Below, piece by piece: positions 52,858 to 61,891 of a DNA stretch of 64,000 bases. Made by a program: the position numbers and the translations under genes. The stretch's first letter is position 1. The number at the start of each line of letters is the position of its first letter. The notes beneath the pieces were generated by a model. It was not told the origin of the DNA and did not search any database. It was given only the letters and a program-made list of their open reading frames with translations. The stretch is from Pararcticibacter amylolyticus (GTDB lineage: Bacteria > Bacteroidota > Bacteroidia > Sphingobacteriales > Sphingobacteriaceae). The stretch spans positions 1-64,000 of the forward strand of contig NZ_QEAS01000009.1 of assembly GCF_003130405.1 (NCBI RefSeq), written 5' to 3'.

Positions 52858-54576
52858 TTACCATCCCGGGTTTTGTTCAAGGGTGTGGCCGTTCGCCTGG
52901 TAAAATGCGACCTCTCTGGTCGGCAGCGGCTGAAGGTAATCTTTTGCGGGATCGAATCTTCTACCCTTTTCGGCAATGAGGAAACCGTTCGCATCTACTT
53001 TACCGGCATAGCCCGGATCGTTATAGGGTGCACGTCCGGCCCAGTCCGTTCCAGTTATTTTAATACCTTTAATGTCCTGCGGCAACTCCGTTTCCGCAGT
53101 TTTCCACCTGCGCAGATCATCGTAGCGGAAACCCTCAAGCGCCAGTTCTACCGTTCTTTCGCGCCGGATCTCCATTTGCATGCTGAGGTTATTCGCCGTC
53201 ACAAAGGCCGTAGTAAGATGAGGCATTCCGACCCGGTCACGCAGCTTGTTGACCGATATATTAAGATCGGCATCGCTGATTGATCCATTCTTTTCATAAA
53301 CTGCTTCTGCGTAATTCAAAAGCACTTCAGCATAACGGATAAGATGCCTGTCGTAATCAAACAAACTATTATCCCCTTCCCGGCCCGAATTATTGGCCAC
53401 AGGATCTTCCGACATGTATTTGTACAGGATGTAGCCGGTATTATAATTACGCTGGGGAACATCCGGCCAGTTAGCAACTTTCGTTACCGGGAAAAACACC
53501 CGGTTGGTTAAGGTCCCCGGGATGATCATCGTCTGTGTCATCCGCGGATCCCGCTCCTGGAATTCAGAGGTAAAAGTGCCGTAACCGTGGAAGACAGTAC
53601 CCGGTGTAGTGATGGGCAACCCATTTTTATCAAGATATAGGTCCACGAGTTTACGGGTCGGATTATAGCCATCCTGGTCGTACATATAGGGGGCATCGTG
53701 TCCAAGGATATTCCTGCCATACCGGCGGTCGAGTATGGATTCTTTAGAGTCATCCCCCGCTTCCAGGAACAAGTACCGGTAACTTTGTGCACCGCTGCCG
53801 GTGTACAAGCTGTAGGCATTGCTGTTGATCACTGCCAACGAGGCCGTCACTGCTGCATCCAGGTATTTAACAGCATTTGCACCGCCTCTTGATTTCTGCC
53901 AGGTTCCTTCAAACAACGCTACCCGCGAAGCCAGGGCCAGAGCCGCTCCTTTAGTGATTCTTCCAATATCAGATGAAGAGATATCCGATTGAACAGGCAG
54001 ATCATTTTTCGCTTCGTCAAGATCCTTCAGTATGAGGTCAGCAGTTTCAGTACGGCCCGACCTGGGAGCGAACAATTCGGGATCATTTGTTTTTAACACC
54101 CTGGTTATGAGCGGCACTCCCCCGTATATTCTGAGTAGTTTCCAATAATACCAGGCCCTGAAAAACTTGGCTTCGGCTACATACCTTTTAATCTCAACAT
54201 CCTCGCTTCCTGCACCTTTTTCTAAGATATTATTAGCAGACCGGATGTATCCGTAGCAAGAATTCCATGTATCGGATGTTTCGGGCGGAACCAGTTGACC
54301 GTTACTTACCGAATTTGGCACATTAAATGCAATATCGGATTCGGTATCCTCTTCGCCAAACCTGTCAAGCCCGTTATAAAGATTGTTAGCAGCCAGCTTA
54401 AAATCAGCGCCTGTTTTCCAGAATGTGGCATCCGTAATACTATCCTGCGATACCAGGTTCAGGTCCTTCTGGCAACTGCTCCAAAGAATAGACATCAGCA
54501 ATAAGGAGACTACAAGGGTTTCCTTACTTATTATTTTATAACGATTTAAATATCTGCGTTTCATACCCTGTTTCAT
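52858..54576 (-). CDS. SusD/RagB-family outer-membrane lipoprotein (module 4)
   Basis: The lid lipoprotein of the module 4 importer, 572 aa. A long basic leader precedes the lipobox ILWSSC (Cys35); the true start may be the Met at codon 5. The core contains AEAKFFRAWYYWKLLRIYGG. The C-terminal half has LIRYAEVLLNYAEAVYEKNG and RRERTVELALEGFRYDDLRR, and it ends LEQNPGW. Its ATG shares one base with the SusC stop (TAATG), so the pair is translationally coupled. Confidence 0.95.
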   Translation of the reverse strand: MKQGMKRRYLNRYKIISKETLVVSLLLMSILWSSCQKDLNLVSQDSITDATFWKTGADFKLAANNLYNGLDRFGEEDTESDIAFNVPNSVSNGQLVPPETSDTWNSCYGYIRSANNILEKGAGSEDVEIKRYVAEAKFFRAWYYWKLLRIYGGVPLITRVLKTNDPELFAPRSGRTETADLILKDLDEAKNDLPVQSDISSSDIGRITKGAALALASRVALFEGTWQKSRGGANAVKYLDAAVTASLAVINSNAYSLYTGSGAQSYRYLFLEAGDDSKESILDRRYGRNILGHDAPYMYDQDGYNPTRKLVDLYLDKNGLPITTPGTVFHGYGTFTSEFQERDPRMTQTMIIPGTLTNRVFFPVTKVANWPDVPQRNYNTGYILYKYMSEDPVANNSGREGDNSLFDYDRHLIRYAEVLLNYAEAVYEKNGSISDADLNISVNKLRDRVGMPHLTTAFVTANNLSMQMEIRRERTVELALEGFRYDDLRRWKTAETELPQDIKGIKITGTDWAGRAPYNDPGYAGKVDANGFLIAEKGRRFDPAKDYLQPLPTREVAFYQANGHTLEQNPGW

Positions 54577-57500
54577 TAAAATTTAACATTTAAACCCATC
54601 GAATAAACCCTGTTGAAGGGATAAGTGCCCTCCTGGCGGTAACCGTCTTCAGGATCGAAGTTGCCGCCAAATGTTCCTTTTGAAATGGTAAACAGATCCT
54701 GGCCGCTCACATAGATGCGGGCAGATTTCATTTTGATAGCCCGGGCAAAAGCATCCGGCAGGTTATACCCGGCTGTAATAACCTTAAAGCGCAGATAGGC
54801 AACATTCTGTATGGTTTTCGTAGATGCACGGTAATTATACCCTCCCACATCGTCCCATCCTAAATTCCCTGGCAGGTATCTTGGAAATTCAGCATCGGGC
54901 CGGTCAGCACTGTAAGTTTTGTTATAAAAATATGCCAGCGAAGGCCAGAAGAAGGTATTAGGCCTGCTGATGTTACTTTCATAAATCACATCTCTTTTGC
55001 CAACTCCCTGTAAGAATACCTGAAAATCAAATTGTTTATATGCAAGGTTAATGTTAGATGAATAAGAGTATCTCGGGGTAACATTACCGAGGTATATCAT
55101 ATCACCATCAAGCCCCTTGCTCCTATCGCCGAAAGCAGTAAGCTTCCCATCTCCGTCTACGTCCTTATACATCATGTCGCCGATAGAAACCCGCGCCGGT
55201 ACACCCTGAAGTTTCTTATATTCATCCAGCTGGGCCTGGGTCCTGATAATACCCTCAGAAACATATCCGAAGTAAGAATTGAGGGCATACCCTTTGCGGG
55301 TTCTGACCATCCCTTCTCCATAAGAATCAGTATTCATCAGCTCAACCAGCTCATTTCTGCTGTCACTCAGCTGCAGAGAAACACTGTACCGGAAGTCTCC
55401 GATCTTATCTTTCCACGTCACAATAGATTCAAAACCCTTCGTCACCAATTTTCCCTGATTGCTGGAAGGCGGTGTGGCTCCGAAGGTTGCCGGCACTGCT
55501 ATATTCACCAGCATATCGTCATTGATCTTGTTATAGTAATCGAAAGAAAAGGCAAGTCTTGAATTCAGCAAAGCAAGGTCGAGACCAATATTTTTATTGG
55601 TGATTGTTTCCCATGTTCTGTCAGAAGAAGCCGGATTGGCGTTAGCTCCGGTAAGGCCTGCATTCGGCGAACCTAAAGGGTAATTACCACTTAGAGATAT
55701 TAATGGGATATAATCATAAAGTCCCAGATTTCCGATCTCCTGGTTACCCATCTTACCATAAGACACTCTCAATTTTAACAGGTCAAACGCGTTCAGCGAC
55801 TTAATGAACTTTTCTTCTGAGACGTTATAAGCTATTGCAGCTGACGGGAAAACCGCGCTCCAGCGTTCCGATGGCGCAAACTTTGAACTTCCGTCGGCAC
55901 GAGCAGTCAGGTCCATGATCAATTTTCCTTTATACCCATACGTTAATCTGCCAAAGTAAGACCCGAGTGCCTGATCACTCAGGTTACCTGTAAAATTTGC
56001 ATAAGCAACTTTCGTCCGGTCAGCCAGGTTCAGTGTAAACAAGCTGTTGTTCGGAAAATTATATCCAGTTGTAGACTGTCCGGAAATATTCGTTTGTTCC
56101 AGTGAAGCACCTCCTGTTAAACTGAACCGGTGATCTGTTCCAAAATCTTTATTATAGTCAAAATAAACCTGGTAGAGTTTATTCAGCGTTTTGCTATTTG
56201 TATAACCGGCAGAGTTCGGCGTATTCCGGATATCCTGAATGCCTCCGGTATAATTGCTCCGGATAATTGTGGGATGAATTGCCGTGCTATTAAGATAATC
56301 CATCCTGACAGCTACCTGTCCCGTAAGTTTAAAGCCGGGCAGAACAGAATAATCTGCTTTTAAGTTCGTTGCAAACCGTGAAAAATTATCCGTAGTGGTT
56401 CCCCCTTCTTCCAGGTATCCGGCCGGATTGGCATACCCCTGGTAACTGTAGAACTGCCCCACCTGGTTATACACCGGAGCATAAGGAAACTGCCTGGTGA
56501 CATTTTTCAGAGGGCTCTCTCCGTTAATTTCTGAAGGTGTTTTTGTATTAGTATTATCAAAATTTGTCCGGGTTTCTACCGATAATTTATTGCCGATACG
56601 AAAGTCGTAATTCATCCGGAGGTTATAGCCATCTGATTTATTCTCGCCAAACCGCAGGATACCATTGTCTCTTCTATACCCTGCAGACATCATATAACTG
56701 TTATTCTCTCCGCCGCCAGAAATGGCCAGGTTATGAATCTGCTGGGACGAACTTTTATATACTACCTTATTCCAGTCGGTATAGCCATAAAATCCCGGAT
56801 AATTTGTCACCCCATAATTCCATCCTTTATCCAGATCCGGTGCAGCATTGGCTTTAATTTTATCAAACACCTCCTGGGGGAATCCGGGCAAACCTGTATT
56901 TCTCAAGCCTTCATCTGCAAATTCCGCATATTGCAGGGTGTTCATCATTTTTCTGAGGTAGGTAGGGGTCTTAATACCTGCATTTGCAGTATAATTTACC
57001 TCCGGAGGTCCTTTTCTGCCGCGCTTGGTTGTTACAATGATTACACCATCGCCTGCACGCGCTCCATATATCGCCGCGGCAGCGTCCTTCAACACGGTAA
57101 CGTCGGCAATATCATTGGTATTGATCGTATTGATATCCCCGGGAATTCCGTCGACAAGAATTAAAGGCTTGTTGCCGTTGATTGACGACTCCCCGCGTAC
57201 TTTCAGGTTGAAGTTTCCACCACCAGGCTGTCCACTGTTTTTCGCTATCGTAAGGCCCGGTATAGTTCCCTGTAAGGCATCGAAACTACTGGTGGTCGGC
57301 CTGTTCTCAAACACTTCAGCTTTAACCGAAGAAATGGCACCGGTAACGGCTCCCTTTACGCGTGTTCCGTAGCCAACCACAACGACTTCGCTCAGCTTCG
57401 CTTCAGATTTAGATATCCGGATGTCAAGAACAGTTTTTCCGTTCAGAGGTACGCGCTGGCGATGATAGCCGATGTAAGTAAATATCAGAACAGAGGCCGG

Positions 57501-58034
57501 CGAGGGAACTGTCAATGTAAACGCACCGTTGGCATCGGATACAGCTCCCCGCGTTGTTCCTTCGATTCCGATTGATACACCCGGAAGGGGCTCCCCGCTT
57601 ATAGAATCCCTTACCACCCCTAAAACCTTCTGATCCGCAGAAACATTGTTTAAGGGGTGTCCGGGTATAGCTTCTTCCTTACGTTTTAGCAAGATGACCT
57701 TGTTTACAATACGATATTCGAAAGGTTGTCCCTTTACGCATTCCTCAAGTACCTTTTTCAGATCAAGGTTACGTGCGTCAAGAGTAATGGGTTTAGCACC
57801 TTCTATAGCTGCATTATTGTAAACGAAGTCGTAATCCGTTTGCATCTTGATCTGAGCAATTACAGCAGAAAGCGGTGCGTTTTTAACCGACAATGTAACC
57901 CGCTGCGCTAATGTCGTCGCCCGCACCTGTATCAGGGCGACAGCTATAAAAAAGCACGTGAGCTTCATTTTTAAGATACGATTGGAAATTACATAGGAAT
58001 CCCACCTAAAGTAATTTAGTAAATTTTTATACAT
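54576..58034 (-). CDS. SusC/RagA-family TonB-dependent receptor with STN domain (module 4)
   Basis: An outer-membrane importer of 1152 aa. It begins MYKNLLNYFRWDSY, a long polar segment before the signal core (about 25-42, ending TTLAQ). STN (LSAVIAQIKMQTDYDFVYNN), a regulatory domain (VVRDSISGEPLPGVSIGIEG), the TonB-box segment LSEVVVVGYGTRVKGA, a plug (ILVDGIPGDI, VLKDAAAAIYGARAGDG) and a barrel ending YSMGLNVKF follow. The context of the start (ATTCAAATGTATAAA) is the same as in modules 2 and 3. The substrate is unknown. Confidence 0.95.
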   Translation of the reverse strand: MYKNLLNYFRWDSYVISNRILKMKLTCFFIAVALIQVRATTLAQRVTLSVKNAPLSAVIAQIKMQTDYDFVYNNAAIEGAKPITLDARNLDLKKVLEECVKGQPFEYRIVNKVILLKRKEEAIPGHPLNNVSADQKVLGVVRDSISGEPLPGVSIGIEGTTRGAVSDANGAFTLTVPSPASVLIFTYIGYHRQRVPLNGKTVLDIRISKSEAKLSEVVVVGYGTRVKGAVTGAISSVKAEVFENRPTTSSFDALQGTIPGLTIAKNSGQPGGGNFNLKVRGESSINGNKPLILVDGIPGDINTINTNDIADVTVLKDAAAAIYGARAGDGVIIVTTKRGRKGPPEVNYTANAGIKTPTYLRKMMNTLQYAEFADEGLRNTGLPGFPQEVFDKIKANAAPDLDKGWNYGVTNYPGFYGYTDWNKVVYKSSSQQIHNLAISGGGENNSYMMSAGYRRDNGILRFGENKSDGYNLRMNYDFRIGNKLSVETRTNFDNTNTKTPSEINGESPLKNVTRQFPYAPVYNQVGQFYSYQGYANPAGYLEEGGTTTDNFSRFATNLKADYSVLPGFKLTGQVAVRMDYLNSTAIHPTIIRSNYTGGIQDIRNTPNSAGYTNSKTLNKLYQVYFDYNKDFGTDHRFSLTGGASLEQTNISGQSTTGYNFPNNSLFTLNLADRTKVAYANFTGNLSDQALGSYFGRLTYGYKGKLIMDLTARADGSSKFAPSERWSAVFPSAAIAYNVSEEKFIKSLNAFDLLKLRVSYGKMGNQEIGNLGLYDYIPLISLSGNYPLGSPNAGLTGANANPASSDRTWETITNKNIGLDLALLNSRLAFSFDYYNKINDDMLVNIAVPATFGATPPSSNQGKLVTKGFESIVTWKDKIGDFRYSVSLQLSDSRNELVELMNTDSYGEGMVRTRKGYALNSYFGYVSEGIIRTQAQLDEYKKLQGVPARVSIGDMMYKDVDGDGKLTAFGDRSKGLDGDMIYLGNVTPRYSYSSNINLAYKQFDFQVFLQGVGKRDVIYESNISRPNTFFWPSLAYFYNKTYSADRPDAEFPRYLPGNLGWDDVGGYNYRASTKTIQNVAYLRFKVITAGYNLPDAFARAIKMKSARIYVSGQDLFTISKGTFGGNFDPEDGYRQEGTYPFNRVYSMGLNVKF

Positions 58035-58102
58035 TTGAATATTAGTTTATTGTGTTAGTGGATAACTGCAATAATTAATCAATTGATAGCATTGCTTATC
58101 AG

Positions 58103-58127
58103 CCAGGAGCGGTTCGAGCGTTCCTGG
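58103..58127 (-). promoter_or_regulatory. Conserved hairpin between fecR and susC, module 4
   Basis: A nine-pair stem, CCAGGAGCG (58103-58111) with CGTTCCTGG (58119-58127), has one wobble pair and a 7-base loop, 69-93 bases upstream of the SusC start. On the minus strand it is preceded by CTAAAACC, as in module 2. The rest of the 208-base gap is AT-rich. Confidence 0.55.
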
Positions 58128-58242
58128 TTTTAGTTCGCTTTTCTGGTCACATTTTTTCTATAGCATCTCCTTTCTTCATTGGTTGTTTGTCCATTTAATT
58201 GTTAGTTTTCAGGTAGTATATAGTGGCTGTTGTTTATAGGTA

Positions 58243-59427
58243 TCAGTTACTGACAATAATTTTTCGTTTATCAATCCTGAACTGAACATGGCCCAGGCTC
58301 TGCAAACTGCCCAGGATGTCGGGCAGGTTGGAGGAACGGGAAAATGTGCCTCCGAACTTCTCCTCATTGTTATGAAAATTCCTGTATTCGACGTCTACGT
58401 CGTACCAGCGGCTTACTGCCCTCATGATATTGGTGATCTTTTGATCGTTGAACATAAAGAAGCCATTTTTCCAGGCGACCACTTCTTCCATGTCTGCCTT
58501 TCCGATGGCCATACTGCCACTGGATCTCTCCAGTTTAGCTTGCTGACCAGGTGTCAGAAGTCCTGATGCGCCCGAAGGCATATCCTTCACCCTCACACTA
58601 CCCTCCAGCAGAGTTGTGCTGATGTTATGCTCATCATCATAAGCCTTAATATTAAAATGGGTACCCAGTACCGTGATCTCTTGTCTGCCTGAAAGAACTT
58701 TGAAAGGCGCCGATTTATTATGAGACACTTCGAAATAAGCTTCTCCCGTAACGGATACCATCCTTGATTTACCACTGAACTGCGTGGGAAAGGTAATGGA
58801 TGAAGCGGCATTCAGCCACACCTTTGAGCCGTCCGCAAGTACAAGTGGGTACGGAGATTGCTCACCACGGCTGGTAACAAGTGTGTTGGTAGAGTTGTTT
58901 AATTCTCGTCCGGTTCCGTTATTTTGATAGGAAACACCATCTGAGGGACTCACATTTACGGTTGTTTGGCCAATCCTGGCCGTTGTGGCAGCCATTGATC
59001 TCTTCAACGTAATTTTTTTCCCATTGGCAAGTGTAAGAGTCGCCTGAAATTCCCCCGGTTTGATATTCACTGCAGTCTGCGCTTTTTCCGCATACGGTTT
59101 CTTACCCGGGTTCTTCCAGAGCAGGATGCCTGATGTGACCGCCACTATGATCGCAGCAGCGGCACTAGATTTATATATAAGTCGCTTTATCCTGTTCCTG
59201 CGCCGGCTGATCTCCGTTTTGACTTGATGGTGAACAGCGTAGAGACGATCTGCTTCTTTTGCGCTTGCAGGAAGCTCAGCTTCCGCTGACAACAATTCTT
59301 CCATGATAAGATCCCTCAGTAAATTCTCATCTGCCGTTCCGAACAACTGAAAAAGATCCGATAAGTCTTCCTTACTGCAGGTATTACTAAGAAATTTCTT
59401 ATACAAAATGGAATGGTTCTCTTTCAA
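58243..59427 (-). CDS. FecR-family anti-sigma factor (module 4)
   Basis: A single-pass inner-membrane sigma regulator of 394 aa. The frame starts with TTG, preceded by an AAAAGGGG-like ribosome site about 10 bases upstream; the next ATG would remove the cytoplasmic domain. The cytoplasmic part is about 1-75, the membrane helix about 86-106 (SSAAAAIIVAVTSGILLW), the FecR domain about 185-295 (LADGSKVWLNAASSITFPTQ, EITVLGTHFNI), and DUF4974 about 318-394 (FNDQKITNIMRAVSRWYDVD). It lies 84 bases after the sigma factor gene. Confidence 0.93.
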   Translation of the reverse strand: MKENHSILYKKFLSNTCSKEDLSDLFQLFGTADENLLRDLIMEELLSAEAELPASAKEADRLYAVHHQVKTEISRRRNRIKRLIYKSSAAAAIIVAVTSGILLWKNPGKKPYAEKAQTAVNIKPGEFQATLTLANGKKITLKRSMAATTARIGQTTVNVSPSDGVSYQNNGTGRELNNSTNTLVTSRGEQSPYPLVLADGSKVWLNAASSITFPTQFSGKSRMVSVTGEAYFEVSHNKSAPFKVLSGRQEITVLGTHFNIKAYDDEHNISTTLLEGSVRVKDMPSGASGLLTPGQQAKLERSSGSMAIGKADMEEVVAWKNGFFMFNDQKITNIMRAVSRWYDVDVEYRNFHNNEEKFGGTFSRSSNLPDILGSLQSLGHVQFRIDKRKIIVSN

Positions 59428-59511
59428 AATATCAAGCCCCTTTTTTGCTAATACGTTTTAAAATCACCTGACATCTACTGTGAGGGAAAAAATTTTAAGA
59501 AAAGATAGAGA

Positions 59512-60129
59512 TTACAGATTCTTTTGAATCAGATGCAGGAAGGCCGGCAAGGCGAGGCCATAGGAAATGTGGTGGGTTTTGAACATGAAGGTTTTGATCT
59601 TCCTGGTTGCCCTCACAATATGTCCGTTAATGGTAGACGTTGAGATCCCCAGCATCTGGCTAACTTCGTCGTAGCTTTTGCCTTCCTGTTTACAAAGCCT
59701 GAAAACAATCTTTTGCTGCTCGGGAAGTTGCTCGATAGCCATCTCCAGGAGCTCATTGGTTTCTTTAAGAAGCAAATGAGCGCCGGCGTCTTCCGTCACT
59801 TCATCTACGGCATATCTTACCTGCTCCTGCAATTCCTGTTCCCTGGCAAGTTTCCGGTAAAAATCATGTACCAGGTTCTGGGCAATCTGGTAAACATATC
59901 CTTTCATTCCCTTTTCGGGATCAATCAGATCACGCTTTTCCCAAACCTTGATAAAAACAGTTTGCAGGATCTCTTCCGCAACAAACTCCACCTTGAGCAT
60001 CTTGAGCAATTTCCGGTAAACGGGCAAGCTGTAGTGGCTATAGAAATAATCGAAGGCTCTTTCATCACCATCACGCAGTCTTTTTAACTGAAATTTTTCA
60101 CTATCCGGTGTCAGCGTTTTCTGGTACAT
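59512..60129 (-). CDS. ECF RNA polymerase sigma factor (module 4)
   Basis: A 205-aa ECF sigma factor from the chosen ATG (MYQKTLTPDSEKFQLKRLRD). The frame continues 64 codons upstream into the preceding regulator gene, but that part has no sigma-like sequence. Region 2: AFDYFYSHYSLPVYRKLLKM and VAEEILQTVFIKVWEKR. Region 4: LPEQQKIVFRLCKQEGKSYD with EVSQMLGISTSTINGHIVRA. It has a hydrophobic C-terminal tail (ISYGLALPAFLHLIQ) like the other sigma factors here. A 7-of-8 match to the -7 box lies near 60169-60176. Confidence 0.92.
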   Translation of the reverse strand: MYQKTLTPDSEKFQLKRLRDGDERAFDYFYSHYSLPVYRKLLKMLKVEFVAEEILQTVFIKVWEKRDLIDPEKGMKGYVYQIAQNLVHDFYRKLAREQELQEQVRYAVDEVTEDAGAHLLLKETNELLEMAIEQLPEQQKIVFRLCKQEGKSYDEVSQMLGISTSTINGHIVRATRKIKTFMFKTHHISYGLALPAFLHLIQKNL

Positions 60130-60250
60130 TGGTAAGTAAACGAGTGTTCTGCAGGTTGAAATTATATAAAAATCTACCGGCAACCGTCCTGTACTGTCTG
60201 GTGAGGGGCAATATTTCAGAAGAGGCAATCGCGCACCCGACCTCTCCCGG

Positions 60251-60838
60251 TCAATGCCTGCCTGCCACGTTTTTCCGGATGCGGCTGAGCGATTTCGGGG
60301 CGATACCCAAATAGTTGGCAATATGGTAAAGAGGTACCTTCTGTATGATCTGAGGCTGCTCCTGCAACAGGTTCAGGTACCGTTCTGTTGCGTCTGATAT
60401 CTGCAGGTTCAGGGTCTGTCTGACCATTCGCATGAATGCATTTTCAGTCAATATCCGGCCCAGTCGTTCCAGCCTGGGAATTCGTTTATACAGATCTTCC
60501 AGAACATTATTTTCAAAAACATACACTTCAGCGGGCTCCATGGCAATGATGTTCAGAAAGGCAGGGGAACGGTTAAGGCGGCTGTAAATATCGGAGACCC
60601 AATCACCGGCAAAAGCAAAATCCGTCGTGAAGCGATCGCCGTTATCAAGGAACGTAGAATAAACAAAACTTCCTGATCTGACGAAAGCAACAAAATCGCA
60701 GATGCCTCCCTGCTGAAGCAGGGAGGCATCCGCTTCTATCTTTCGGTAAAGAGCTTCAGCGTAAACTGTATCCCATTCATTATTATCCAGGGGACAAAGA
60801 TTGAGAACACAATCTTTCAACTCTATGGTGTTTCCCAT
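60251..60838 (-). CDS. Crp/Fnr-family transcriptional regulator
   Basis: A 195-aa regulator from the ATG (MGNTIELKDC); the frame begins three codons upstream at a TTG. The N-terminal cyclic-nucleotide-binding-like beta-roll is about 30-115 (LLQQGGICDFVAFVRSGSFV, FAFAGDWVSD). The C-terminal winged helix is about 140-190 (IQKVPLYHIANYLGIAPKSL, then SRIRKN). No Cys cluster of the Fnr type and no canonical cAMP-contact residues are apparent. Proteins of this group in Bacteroidota often bind no known ligand. It is the gene just upstream of module 4, but its target is not evident. Confidence 0.88.
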   Translation of the reverse strand: MGNTIELKDCVLNLCPLDNNEWDTVYAEALYRKIEADASLLQQGGICDFVAFVRSGSFVYSTFLDNGDRFTTDFAFAGDWVSDIYSRLNRSPAFLNIIAMEPAEVYVFENNVLEDLYKRIPRLERLGRILTENAFMRMVRQTLNLQISDATERYLNLLQEQPQIIQKVPLYHIANYLGIAPKSLSRIRKNVAGRH

Positions 60839-60883
60839 AATAGCCAAAGATAATACTCTTCATCTTTCAGTCATCCACAGGTT

Positions 60884-61489
60884 TTATTTCTTTTCCCAAA
60901 TTCTCCACCCTATACGTATCACAGGAGAAAGGTCGGCCCGGGGAATATCATATCGTTCTCCATTAAAGTCGGCGCTCCCGTCACTCCTCAGGTAGAGATG
61001 CAGCCCGGGCTGCAGGTAGAGATGCCTGCCAAAGAAAAACTGGTAACTCAGCCCACCTCCGAAATCATCACTCCGGAGATCCCGGCTCATCCCGGTCAAT
61101 TTCTGTTCGATCTTAAACGTGTGCATTTCCAAAAATGTGTACACTTCAAGATTTCTCCAAACATTGTAACCAAGGAAGATTCCGGGGGAAGTCTTATAAA
61201 AGCGTTTAAAGGCTTCCCTGCTGTTTTTCACCCCTGCTGGTTCTGCATTGCACTTGCCCCCGTTGATTATGCTTATTCTCAAACGAATCTTGCCGTATCT
61301 GTAACCTATTGCGGCGTGATAGCCGCCGGTAAAAAACATGGGGAATAAAGACTCCACTTCGAATGCCCGTCCCGCCTTAAAATGAGGCATCTTCTGTTCG
61401 CCGGAATCGATCACCGCTGCCTCCTGCGCCAATAAATGATCCTGGAAAACCAGGAGCAATAAGATTACATAAAAAAAATAACGTTTCAT
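60884..61489 (-). CDS. Predicted small outer-membrane beta-barrel protein
   Basis: A 201-aa exported protein. I choose the ATG at the signal peptide (MKRYFFYVILLLLVFQDHLL, cut near LAQ) over one eight codons upstream. The mature part shows alternating hydrophobic and aromatic strands (GGYHAAIGYRYGKIRLRISI, DDFGGGLSYQFFFGRHLYLQ) and ends with a barrel-like IRIGWRIWEKK. I cannot name a family. It lies 45 bases upstream of the Crp/Fnr gene on the same strand. Confidence 0.65.
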   Translation of the reverse strand: MKRYFFYVILLLLVFQDHLLAQEAAVIDSGEQKMPHFKAGRAFEVESLFPMFFTGGYHAAIGYRYGKIRLRISIINGGKCNAEPAGVKNSREAFKRFYKTSPGIFLGYNVWRNLEVYTFLEMHTFKIEQKLTGMSRDLRSDDFGGGLSYQFFFGRHLYLQPGLHLYLRSDGSADFNGERYDIPRADLSPVIRIGWRIWEKK

Positions 61490-61490
61490 T

Positions 61491-61877
61491 TTATCGCACC
61501 TGCCTTGAAGCAAGTTTTACAAAGGTCGATAAACAGCGAAATATGACAGGTCCACATTTGTTACCAAAATCATCTGAAGCCCGCATACAATTATGACGCT
61601 TCTTAAAGGGTGGTACAAGCAAAGCCATAACCGGCCCGCAACAACGCAGTATCTTATCAAAATGGAAGGACGGAAACAGTGAAATTGGGAAACAGGGAAC
61701 TGTTAATCTTGACAGGAATTGCCCCAGGCATTGAATTACATTCTCAATATGGGGATCGCCTGCCCGCATCAGTAAGACCCCTCCTGCTAAAATCAGGATT
61801 AAAAGAAAACACCATTTCCAATAGTATGGTCGGCGCATGTAAATGGACAAAGGAGCTTTTCTTATATTCGCCGGCAT
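61491..61877 (-). CDS. Doubtful 128-aa frame with one membrane helix
   Basis: Weak candidate. The first 60 residues hold a good hydrophobic helix (WCFLLILILAGGVLLM) after basic residues. The second half is rich in Cys, Phe, Pro and Ser and does not look like a folded protein. It ends 2 bases before the chosen start of the beta-barrel gene and is divergent from the esterase gene. It could be a decayed gene or chance. Confidence 0.25.
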   Translation of the reverse strand: MPANIRKAPLSIYMRRPYYWKWCFLLILILAGGVLLMRAGDPHIENVIQCLGQFLSRLTVPCFPISLFPSFHFDKILRCCGPVMALLVPPFKKRHNCMRASDDFGNKCGPVIFRCLSTFVKLASRQVR

Positions 61878-61891
61878 AAAACCACAGGGTC

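Noticed and set aside
60130-60321. N-terminal extension of the module 4 sigma factor into the Crp/Fnr gene
   Set aside because: The extra residues show no sigma-like sequence, and a good ATG begins at the expected place.
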